Source of the DNA: Gammaproteobacteria bacterium
GTDB lineage: Bacteria; Pseudomonadota; Gammaproteobacteria; UBA9214
Assembly (NCBI GenBank): GCA_030635865.1
Contig: DAOVYA010000116.1
Span: 1-5,739, forward strand
Direction: 5' to 3'
Length of the DNA stretch: 5,739 nucleotides
Shown: positions 1 to 5,506 of the stretch, one piece after another
Numbering within the stretch: the stretch's first letter is position 1
Layout: each line of letters opens with the position of its first letter
Position numbers and translations under genes: made by a program
The notes under the pieces: generated by a model
What the model was told of the DNA's origin: nothing
What the model saw: the letters and a program-made list of their open reading frames with translations, nothing else
The model's database searches: none

Positions 1-420
1 ACCCTGCTGTTCTTCTACGGCGTGGTGCTATGTGTAGGTGGTCTTGGATTTATCGGGTACCTCTCGCTGGCATCGACTATCATGTACATCGACATCGGTC
101 CGACCTTTGCCAACATAGCAGTCGGGGTATTATCTGCCATCATAGACAATATTCCGGTCATGTTTGCAGTTCTCAGCATGAACCCGGACATGGGACTGGG
201 TCAATGGTTGCTGGTTACCCTGACCGCAGGTGTCGGCGGCAGTCTGCTGTCGATTGGTTCAGCCGCCGGGGTAGCACTGATGGGACAGGCGCGTGGCAGG
301 TACACCTTCTTCGGTCATCTCAAATGGGCTCCGGTCATCGCGCTCGGCTATGCCGCCAGTATCCTGGTGCATCTATGGATTAACGCGGATACCTTCTCGA
401 TACCCGTCAACCCTCTCTAG
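1..420 (+). CDS. nhaD: Na+/H+ antiporter NhaD, C-terminal part (5' end outside window)
   Basis: Membrane antiporter that exchanges cytoplasmic Na+ (or Li+) for external H+, of the NhaD family in the ion transporter superfamily. The reading frame is open from base 1, so the internal ATG at 22 is not the real start; 139 codons and a TAG stop are visible. The fragment is very hydrophobic, with membrane segments at about residues 2-25, 34-60, 68-94 and 108-127 of the fragment. Segments I recognise as typical of NhaD are SAIIDNIPVMFAVL (45-58), the glycine/serine-rich GSLLSIGSAAGVALMG (80-95) and FFGHLKWAPVIALGYAAS (103-120). The polar D49-N50 inside a membrane segment and the SxGSAAG stretch fit an ion path, but that role is inferred. 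The full protein is usually over 400 residues, so roughly the last third is here. Its stop lies inside the end of the convergent dnaQ gene (14-base overlap). Confidence 0.85.
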   Translation, partial: TLLFFYGVVLCVGGLGFIGYLSLASTIMYIDIGPTFANIAVGVLSAIIDNIPVMFAVLSMNPDMGLGQWLLVTLTAGVGGSLLSIGSAAGVALMGQARGRYTFFGHLKWAPVIALGYAASILVHLWINADTFSIPVNPL

Positions 421-1138
421 CAGACTGTTCCTCAAGTCGCCGCCAGACACTGCCCCCGTCGCAAGCCTTGTCGAGCGCATCCAGGCGGGCATTATGTGCC
501 TCGCCCTCCTCCTGCGTTGCCCTTATTACCCTGAGCGGCCGACGGTCGTCATCCAGGCGCCGCAGGCTTGATCGCCGTTCACCATGCTGGTCGACATGAG
601 CATCAAGCGACAGGCTCACCTGCCCGCCCGTCATGCCGAGGTAAACATCAGCCAGTATTTCCGCATCGAGCAAGGCACCGTGCAGTTCACGTCGTGAATT
701 ATCGATCTCAGAACGACGACACAGGGCATCCAGGCTATTACGCTGTCCCGGGTGCAACCGCCGGGCCAAAGCCAGCGTATCCAGCACGGTGCAGTAATCC
801 GTTACAACACCGGGGGATTTATCCAGCAGGGAGAATTCATGATCAATAAACCCGACATCAAAAGGGGCATTATGGATAACCAGTTCAGCATCACGGATAA
901 ACACAAGGAAATCTTCCATCACGTCTGCAAAGCGTGGCTTGTCTGCAAGCGACTCATTGGTAATCCCGTGCACCTCTACAGCACCGGCATCTATCGTGCG
1001 GTCAGGGTTTATATATTGATGATAGGTATTGCCCGTCAGTTGCCGGTTGACCAGTTCAACACAACCGATTTCAATGATCCGGTGCCCGTCTGACGGTTCG
1101 AGTCCGGTGGTTTCTGTATCCAGTACGATCTGGCGCAT
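407..1138 (-). CDS. dnaQ: DNA polymerase III epsilon subunit (3'-5' proofreading exonuclease)
   Basis: Proofreading exonuclease of the replicative polymerase core (alpha-epsilon-theta) in the cytoplasm. At 243 residues it matches the usual length. The DEDDh exonuclease motifs are all visible: Exo I DTETTG with D7 and E9, Exo II HNAPFDVGF with D94, and Exo III HGALLDAE with H153 and D158. The segment GGQVSLSL (171-178) lies where E. coli epsilon has its beta-clamp-binding motif, so QVSLSL (173-178) is probably the clamp motif here. A charged, flexible linker (about 180-205) leads to the C-terminal region that in E. coli binds alpha; it includes GSVW (229-232), like the E. coli C-terminus, then about 11 extra residues. 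The ATG at 1138 puts the start directly before RQIVLDTET, where the family begins. Upstream GGA, 6 bases from the ATG, is only a weak ribosome site. Last of four co-directional minus-strand genes, with a 104-base gap before it. Confidence 0.97.
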   Translation of the reverse strand: MRQIVLDTETTGLEPSDGHRIIEIGCVELVNRQLTGNTYHQYINPDRTIDAGAVEVHGITNESLADKPRFADVMEDFLVFIRDAELVIHNAPFDVGFIDHEFSLLDKSPGVVTDYCTVLDTLALARRLHPGQRNSLDALCRRSEIDNSRRELHGALLDAEILADVYLGMTGGQVSLSLDAHVDQHGERRSSLRRLDDDRRPLRVIRATQEEGEAHNARLDALDKACDGGSVWRRLEEQSAREG

Positions 1139-1170
1139 ATATTATCCAGTCCGGTTATTTCGGGAACATA

Positions 1171-1199
1171 TCAATAAATTCTACTAGATTTGAATTCAA
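1171..1199 (-). promoter_or_regulatory. weak candidate sigma-70 promoter for dnaQ
   Basis: In the AT-rich 104-base gap before dnaQ, the minus strand carries TTGAAT (1194-1199) as a possible -35 box and TATTGA (1171-1176) as a poor -10 box, 17 bases apart. This would give a leader of about 25 bases. The -10 match is only three of six, so this is suggestive at best. The same gap holds no convincing terminator for the upstream membrane-protein gene, so read-through into dnaQ is equally possible. An 8-base palindrome CACATGTG lies at 1202-1209, with no known meaning. Confidence 0.25.
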
Positions 1200-1242
1200 C
1201 ACACATGTGCGACTCTATAATGAACAATATCAGATTTACAGC

Positions 1243-2406
1243 TTACCTTCCTGTAACGGGCTCATCCCGGAAAATATACGCACCAATGTCATCTCCCAAA
1301 AGCTCCGTCCTGTTCGAATCCCGGCGCCGGTTGGGGCCAAATGAGTAGACAAACGCGTTTAACCGCGTGCGTTGAGTGTTCCACCGGATCTTGATCCAAT
1401 AAGGGTCATTCCAGGGATCCAGGAAAAAGTCGGCACGCTCCTGCGGCAATCCTCTCGCCACAAGCCGGGTGAACTCACCTGCATACAGGTAACCTTCACC
1501 GTACTTGTTCTCATATGCATAGATGCGTTTGTGGATGTTTCTTCTATTGGGAAATGTCTCATCATCCTGTTTTGTCATTTCGAGGAAATCGCGCCGCAGG
1601 GCCTCGATTTCCATGTTAGCCATCTCCAGGGTGTGCGGATCATGAGCTCTTCCATAACGCGCCATGGCAACTGTGCTCAAACCCAGCACGACTACCAGGA
1701 CAACGCCGGTGACATTACCCAAACTCCTGTTTCGTACCTGGCGTTCTCTTTCGTGACCGGAAAAGTGCACAACACTCGCCACAGCAGCGAAAAGAAAACC
1801 GGCAGCCATCATGAGTTCGACGGTCTCGTTGGTGAATTCCCACGGATAGTAAAACGTTAGAATCAGGGCGGCTGTAAAAGCAGGCAGCAGGCCCAGGGGT
1901 GGAGCTACGACTCCCACGACATCCAGCAGGCGTCGGGTGACCGGGATGCGTGCCAGGATCGGTAACAGTATCCCGTAACCAGACAATATTATGTACAGTA
2001 ATATTTTACGCGAATCTTTTGATGCGAAGTTGTGGAAGTTCAACTCCTGCTGAAAGTTTTCCGCCAGAAAATAGGCTGGCGGGCGATAGGAGAAGATACG
2101 CTGGGCCCAGGAAATCTCTTCCATGGCAACCACGAGGCAAAACAGGGCCAGGCAGGTAAAAAACCAGGGGACCGCGCCAGTCTTGAGCCTTTGACGTACA
2201 GCCGCCCAGATCCATGCCCCTGCTGCCAGGGCAAATGCCCAGAAGGTGGCCCACTCCAGGAATTCATCTTCCTGCACATTGAGGTAGTAAAGTTCGGGGT
2301 AGTATTTATCGAGCACCGCCATATACATCAGCATTGCAAAAATCGCGGCGTTGGCGATAACACCGGGTATTATCTCCTGCGTTTTAATCTGTCCTGTCGA
2401 CATCAT
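1243..2406 (-). CDS. unnamed polytopic membrane protein with GspG/pseudopilin-like periplasmic C-terminus
   Basis: I cannot give this 387-residue protein a name or function. Hydrophobic segments at about 13-33, 50-70, 79-95, 134-151, 161-186, 196-214 and 231-249 suggest seven membrane helices. Basic loops (RQRLK 71-75, ARIPVTRR 152-159, HERERQVRNR 218-227) put the N-terminus in the cytoplasm and residues 250-387 in the periplasm. The loop after helix 3 holds a striking polar motif: EEISWAQRIF (96-105), then ENFQQELNFHN (116-126); I recall similar EEISWGQ...N.Q.E.N.HN patterns in other uncharacterised bacterial membrane proteins. From helix 7 on, the protein resembles a type II secretion major pseudopilin: hydrophobic helix, continuing amphipathic helix (MEIEALRRDFLEMTK, 265-279), then DPWNDPYW (330-337), YSFGPN (354-359) and GDDIGAY (371-377), like DPWGNPY, YSLGADG and ADIG in GspG. 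There is no prepilin cleavage site and no Glu at pilin position 5, so it is unlikely to be processed or polymerised. AGGA at 2410-2413 is 3 bases from the first ATG and 6 from the second (2403), so translation may begin at the second. Confidence 0.85.
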   Translation of the reverse strand: MMSTGQIKTQEIIPGVIANAAIFAMLMYMAVLDKYYPELYYLNVQEDEFLEWATFWAFALAAGAWIWAAVRQRLKTGAVPWFFTCLALFCLVVAMEEISWAQRIFSYRPPAYFLAENFQQELNFHNFASKDSRKILLYIILSGYGILLPILARIPVTRRLLDVVGVVAPPLGLLPAFTAALILTFYYPWEFTNETVELMMAAGFLFAAVASVVHFSGHERERQVRNRSLGNVTGVVLVVVLGLSTVAMARYGRAHDPHTLEMANMEIEALRRDFLEMTKQDDETFPNRRNIHKRIYAYENKYGEGYLYAGEFTRLVARGLPQERADFFLDPWNDPYWIKIRWNTQRTRLNAFVYSFGPNRRRDSNRTELLGDDIGAYIFRDEPVTGR

Positions 2407-2409
2407 GAT

Positions 2410-2413
2410 TCCT
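2410..2413 (-). promoter_or_regulatory. ribosome binding site of the membrane-protein gene
   Basis: On the minus strand AGGA precedes tandem ATG codons at 2406 and 2403. Its spacing is 3 bases to the first and 6 to the second, which favours the second ATG and a protein one residue shorter. Confidence 0.5.
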
Positions 2414-2471
2414 GCCTGGCAAATACCGGGATTACAGAAAAAGCACGGTAAATTTCCGGCTGGGAATCACA

Positions 2472-2918
2472 CTACAAGAGCTCGTCAATGGCCCGGTTTG
2501 CCAGTTCGTCTGCAAGTTCATTTTCTGCGTGTCCACTGTGACCCTTGACCCATGCCCACTGGACATCATGCCCGACTACCGCCTGGTCGAGGCGCTTCCA
2601 CAGATCGACATTTTTTACCGGCTTCCTTGCAGCCGTTTTCCAGCCGCGTTTTTTCCAGTTCACCATCCATTCCTGGATACCCTGCATTACGTATCTGGAA
2701 TCTGTCGTCAGGCGGACCTGGCAGGGACGCTTCAGACTTTCCAGCGCCATGATCGCAGCCATCAGCTCCATACGGTTATTGGTCGTCTCCTGCTCTGCGC
2801 CATAGAGTGTTTTTTCATGCCCGTTATGCCGCAGAATTGCACCCCAGCCACCCGGTCCCGGGTTGCCGCGGCAGGCGCCATCGGTAAAGATTTCAGTTAT
2901 GACGGGCACGGCGGACAT
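2472..2918 (-). CDS. rnhA: ribonuclease HI
   Basis: Cytoplasmic endonuclease that cuts the RNA strand of RNA:DNA hybrids (R-loops, primers). With the ATG at 2918 the protein has 148 residues, close to the usual 150-155. The catalytic residues are visible: D13 (in [20 protein letters not shown]), E51 (NNRMELMAA), D73 (TTDSRYV), H127 (VKGHSGH) and D137 (NELADELA). The basic handle region [20 protein letters not shown] (88-107) is close to that of the E. coli enzyme. The frame stays open to a TTG at 2945, but those nine extra residues match nothing in the family and would deepen the overlap with the upstream gene to 53 bases, so I prefer ATG 2918; an AGGG two bases before it is a poor ribosome site. 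The first 26 bases overlap the end of the methyltransferase gene, which suggests translational coupling. Ends in TAG, 65 bases before the membrane-protein gene. Confidence 0.96.
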   Translation of the reverse strand: MSAVPVITEIFTDGACRGNPGPGGWGAILRHNGHEKTLYGAEQETTNNRMELMAAIMALESLKRPCQVRLTTDSRYVMQGIQEWMVNWKKRGWKTAARKPVKNVDLWKRLDQAVVGHDVQWAWVKGHSGHAENELADELANRAIDELL

Positions 2919-3663
2919 TGCCCTGGCTGGAACTCGGAATACCAACCGGGAACAGGCGCCGACGCCGGGCGCGCTCCGCTTTCAGGGGCGTTATGATCGT
3001 GGTGCGTTTACGGGCAACCAGGATATAGGCTGCCGACAGCAGTTTTCTGCCATGCCCACTGACAGGCTCAAGCAACCGTAATTTTTCAAGCAGGCGCGTA
3101 TTCTGCACTGGCGGACGGTGAAAGAGGTAATGGCTTTCAAGCGTATCGAACCCCAGCAAACCGAGCCAGTCCTTGATACGGCTCAGGCCCAGGAAACGAC
3201 TATTCCAGGGCATATGTCGCCGCCAGGGAGTAAACAGACGCCGCATCCCCCATGGGCCATGCGGATTGAAGCCGAGAATAACGAGATGCCCGTCCGGTAT
3301 CAGGCTGCGGTCGGCTTCGCGCAGTACCTGGTGCGGGTCACGGCTCAGTTCCAGTGTATGCGGAAGAATTATGGCATCAATGGAATCCGTCATAATGGGC
3401 CAGTCATCGGTATGACCGGCCAGGCCGGTTGCCGATTGCGCAACAGGCGCAACACTCTGTATAAATTGATGTGGTATACGATTGTCCTTCAACGGGCAGT
3501 CTTCCCAGGGCGGGTCAACCACCATGAGGTGGTAACCGAACAGGTTGGAAAGCTGGGCCATCAGGGCGTTCAGTTCCGTCTCTGCCAGCAAGCGCCCCAA
3601 CGGACGCCGGTACCAGGTACGCAGCGCGTTGACACGTGCAACATCTGATATTTCCGTACTCAT
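2893..3663 (-). CDS. YafS-like class I SAM-dependent methyltransferase
   Basis: Predicted cytoplasmic methyltransferase of the type found beside rnhA and gloB in Gammaproteobacteria (E. coli yafS); the substrate is unknown to me. Of 256 residues, the recognisable core runs from about 14 to 218: [10 protein letters not shown] (17-26), [10 protein letters not shown] (41-50) where SAM-binding motif I should be, then a methyltransferase_11-like stretch from [19 protein letters not shown] (87-105) through [21 protein letters not shown] (109-129) to GFNP (131-134). A late W..LLGF segment (166-172) and YILVARKR (213-220) close the fold. The glycine-rich GxGxG signature is absent, as I recall is usual in this family, so SAM binding is inferred from the rest. 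The tail from 221 to the end is very basic (nine Lys/Arg, with RARRRR at 231-236) and looks disordered. The ATG at 3663 has only an abutting AGG upstream and a hairpin over the leader. First gene of the minus-strand cluster; divergent from mltD. Confidence 0.85.
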   Translation of the reverse strand: MSTEISDVARVNALRTWYRRPLGRLLAETELNALMAQLSNLFGYHLMVVDPPWEDCPLKDNRIPHQFIQSVAPVAQSATGLAGHTDDWPIMTDSIDAIILPHTLELSRDPHQVLREADRSLIPDGHLVILGFNPHGPWGMRRLFTPWRRHMPWNSRFLGLSRIKDWLGLLGFDTLESHYLFHRPPVQNTRLLEKLRLLEPVSGHGRKLLSAAYILVARKRTTIITPLKAERARRRRLFPVGIPSSSQGNVRRARHN

Positions 3664-3666
3664 CCT

Positions 3667-3689
3667 AGCGCTCTATCCAGTTGAGCACT
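3667..3689 (-). promoter_or_regulatory. hairpin in the leader, immediately before the methyltransferase start
   Basis: On the minus strand, arm AGTGCTC (3683-3689) can pair with GAGCGCT (3667-3673) around a nine-base loop (3674-3682): seven pairs including one G-U. Only three bases (AGG, 3664-3666) separate it from the ATG at 3663. If it forms in the mRNA it would lie where the ribosome binds and could reduce or control initiation. The inner four pairs plus loop also look like a tRNA D-arm (GCTC, GG in the loop, GAGC), but no matching anticodon, T or acceptor arms are present. Confidence 0.4.
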
Positions 3690-3760
3690 TTAAAGCCGCT
3701 GCGGAACACCACAGGGACGCTGAATCCGTAATTATCACATGGGTAGAGCACTTGCAAAGC
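3680..3760 (+). repeat. imperfect direct repeat pair (GAGCACTT core) in the divergent intergenic region
   Basis: Two similar segments, 3680-3696 and 3743-3760, both read GT(A/T)GAGCACTT, then G-C or T, then AAAGC. The eight-base core GAGCACTT (3683-3690 and 3746-3753) is identical, and the core starts are 63 bases apart. One copy overlaps the hairpin before the methyltransferase start; the other overlaps the candidate -35 box of its promoter. They may be paired regulator sites or the remains of a tRNA-like duplication (GGTAGAGCACTTG is a common tRNA D-arm/anticodon-stem sequence). Chance cannot be excluded. Confidence 0.45.
3731..3758 (-). promoter_or_regulatory. candidate extended -10 sigma-70 promoter for the methyltransferase-rnhA cluster
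   Basis: The minus strand carries GATAAT (3731-3736, five of six to TATAAT) directly preceded by TGT, which makes an extended -10 element. A partial -35 box TTTGCA (3753-3758, four of six) lies 16 bases upstream. Transcription would start near 3724 and give a leader of about 60 bases that contains the hairpin before the ATG. This is the best promoter-like sequence I see in the 266-base divergent region. Confidence 0.45.
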
Positions 3761-3921
3761 ATACCGCAAGCCTTATGGTGAACCAATAAAAAATCCTGCC
3801 TGCAACGCGCTCTTGACCTGCCACGGTTAGCCTGTCAGCATAGCGCGCAATGCCGAAACCCGGATCAAGCGTAAAGCGGCCAAAACCGGCGCCTCAAGGC
3901 TATCCATAGCTGCGTCGATAC

Positions 3922-3925
3922 AGGT
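3922..3925 (+). promoter_or_regulatory. ribosome binding site of mltD
   Basis: AGGT lies four bases before the ATG at 3930. Together with the signal peptide that begins right at that ATG, it supports this start for mltD. Confidence 0.5.
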
Positions 3926-3929
3926 ATTT

Positions 3930-5498
3930 ATGCACACAACACCATCGATATTGGCGGTCCTGGTTATCCTGCTGGCAACAGGATGTGCAGCAGTGGATCC
4001 CAACCCGCCCGTCTCCGGGGAACAGGGCCCTTCCGGTGAAACCGGACTGGTGCTGATCGATGACCAGGAAACCCCCGCTGCGGGCATCCCAAACCGGGTA
4101 CAGCATAGTGGCGGGAAATTCTGGCAGCAGGTCCGCAGGGATTTTCGCCTGTCGGATATCCGGGATAGCGCTATCAATAAACGGGTGGCCTTATACGCGA
4201 AAAACGCCCAACAGGTCGAGAGAATCCTCAATCGTGGTGAACCCTACCTCGCTTATATTCGTTACGAGGTTGAAAAACGCAACTTCCCCGCCGAAGTGGT
4301 ATTGCTGCCGTTTATCGAGAGTGGCTATGACCCGTTCGCCTTTTCACATGGCCGCGCCGCCGGCTTGTGGCAATTCATTCCCAGCACAGGAAAATATTTC
4401 GGCCTGAAACAGGACTGGTGGTACGACGAACGCCGCGATGTCGTCGCATCAACCGATGCCGCGCTTGATTACCTTGATAAACTGCAAAAAGAGTTCAACG
4501 GGGACTGGTTACTGGCCTTCGCCGCCTATAATGCCGGTGGCGGGACGGTACGCAATGCCATTAAACGTAACCGCAAGGCCGGCAAACCGACAGACTTCTG
4601 GCACCTTGAGTTACCGGCAGAGACCACCGGTTACGTACCGAAACTGCTCGCCATCTGCCGCGTCATCAACAATCCAGGGGACTATGGTATCGAGTTGCCT
4701 GTCATAGACAGCGCACCCGTCTTTGCCATCATCGAGACCGGGGGGCAGCTTGATATTGTGGTCGCCGCTGAACTGGCGGACATGAAAACCGATGCCTTCT
4801 ACCAGATCAACCCGGGGTTCAATCGCTGGGCCACACACCCGGAAGGCCCGCACCAGCTGGCGATACCGATTGACAAGGCACATAGCTTTGCCAGAAATCT
4901 CGCAGAACTGCCTGCCTCCGAACGTGTCAAGCTGGTCAGGCACAGAGTTGCTCAGGGTGAAACACTCAGCCATATAGCGCACCGTTATCAGACCACGGTA
5001 ACGGTACTGCAACAGTCAAACAATCTGGGCAATACCAGAATCCGTGCGGGCAGCTATTTACTGGTACCGGTTGCAGCAAAAGATGCGTCCCGTTACGCGG
5101 CATTGAACAAGCGACTGCAACACGCCGGTACAAGCGGCAGAAAGATTGGCTACAAGGTGCAAAATGGTGACAGCCTGTGGGTGATTGCAAACCGGCATCA
5201 GGTCTCGGTGAAGCAGTTAATAAAGTGGAATCGGCTTAACTCCGGTTCACTTATCAAGCCCGGTCAACAACTGGTGATCTGGAAAAACAACAAGGGAGCG
5301 CCGGTCGGGAAACGTGTTCGAACGGTAAACTATACCGTACGCCGTGGCGACTCCCTGTATAGCATCTCAAAAAAATACAATGTCAGCATCGCCAACCTGC
5401 AACGCTGGAACAACCTCCGAAAGGGCAAGTACCTGCAACCCGGTCAAATCCTGAAAGTCCATGTCGATGTCACCCGGCTGACACAGAAACAGTCGTAA
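3930..5498 (+). CDS. mltD: membrane-bound lytic murein transglycosylase D with three LysM domains
   Basis: Lipoprotein that cleaves the MurNAc-GlcNAc bond of peptidoglycan with formation of 1,6-anhydroMurNAc, working in the periplasm from the outer membrane. The 522-residue protein opens with a lipoprotein signal: hydrophobic stretch 7-16, then LATGC with lipidated Cys19. Ala at the -3 position is slightly unusual, and Ala20 at +2 fits outer-membrane sorting. The family 1 (Slt-type) transglycosylase domain spans about 105-250: catalytic E130 in LPFIESGYDP, GRAAGLWQFIPSTGKYFGL (141-159), and AAYNAGGGTVRNAI (198-211), then ETTGYVPKLLA (231-241). Three LysM peptidoglycan-binding repeats follow at about 337-380, 407-451 and 467-511, each opening with a V..GDSL/GETL pattern and ending with a PGQ.L or AGSYL turn. 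E. coli MltD, as I recall, has two LysM repeats. AGGT four bases before the ATG supports the start. It is divergent from the methyltransferase gene and ends 8 bases before the convergent DUF502 gene. Confidence 0.96.
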   Translation: MHTTPSILAVLVILLATGCAAVDPNPPVSGEQGPSGETGLVLIDDQETPAAGIPNRVQHSGGKFWQQVRRDFRLSDIRDSAINKRVALYAKNAQQVERILNRGEPYLAYIRYEVEKRNFPAEVVLLPFIESGYDPFAFSHGRAAGLWQFIPSTGKYFGLKQDWWYDERRDVVASTDAALDYLDKLQKEFNGDWLLAFAAYNAGGGTVRNAIKRNRKAGKPTDFWHLELPAETTGYVPKLLAICRVINNPGDYGIELPVIDSAPVFAIIETGGQLDIVVAAELADMKTDAFYQINPGFNRWATHPEGPHQLAIPIDKAHSFARNLAELPASERVKLVRHRVAQGETLSHIAHRYQTTVTVLQQSNNLGNTRIRAGSYLLVPVAAKDASRYAALNKRLQHAGTSGRKIGYKVQNGDSLWVIANRHQVSVKQLIKWNRLNSGSLIKPGQQLVIWKNNKGAPVGKRVRTVNYTVRRGDSLYSISKKYNVSIANLQRWNNLRKGKYLQPGQILKVHVDVTRLTQKQS

Positions 5499-5506
5499 CG
5501 GGTCTG

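Larger units (their letters stand above)
3664..3929. other. divergent intergenic region between methyltransferase and mltD; no gloB present
   Basis: This 266-base region separates the two divergent genes. Its left half holds the leader hairpin, the direct repeats and the candidate minus-strand promoter. For mltD, the clearest -35-like box is TTGACC at 3813-3818, but no good -10 follows at the right distance, so its promoter remains unassigned. In many Gammaproteobacteria a gloB gene (hydroxyacylglutathione hydrolase, about 250 codons) lies here ahead of mltD; the space is too small for it and I see no remnant of its metal-binding HxHxDH motif. Confidence 0.6.

Noticed and set aside
22..420. 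A complete small 132-residue membrane protein starting at ATG 22
   Set aside because: The frame is open to the window edge and the sequence upstream of the ATG continues the NhaD membrane helix, so this is the tail of a longer gene.
1372..1860. Plus-strand open frame of 162 codons opposite the membrane-protein gene
   Set aside because: Antisense to a gene with coherent hydrophobic helices and domain motifs; its own translation shows no domain or family pattern.
2407..2471. Rho-independent terminator between rnhA and the membrane-protein gene
   Set aside because: A TTTTT run is present on the minus strand, but no stable GC-rich stem stands before it.
2919..2945. Upstream TTG start for rnhA, adding nine residues
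   Set aside because: The extra residues match nothing in the RNase HI family, the TTG lacks a ribosome site, and it would deepen the overlap with the upstream gene to 53 bases.
3118..3648. Plus-strand open frame of 176 codons opposite the methyltransferase
   Set aside because: The minus-strand frame contains recognisable methyltransferase motifs over its whole length; this one has none.
3664..3770. A tRNA gene in the divergent intergenic region
   Set aside because: D-arm-like pieces are present, but at the expected distances I find no pairing anticodon stem with a seven-base loop, no TTCRA T-loop and no matching acceptor arms.
3751..3770. Inverted repeat CTTGC / GCAAG with a ten-base loop, as a terminator or operator
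   Set aside because: Only five pairs and no following T-run on either strand; an inverted repeat this short is expected by chance.
3827..4231. Minus-strand open frame of 134 codons across the mltD start region
   Set aside because: It is antisense to the well-supported MltD N-terminal half, has no recognisable domain and reads like a shadow frame.
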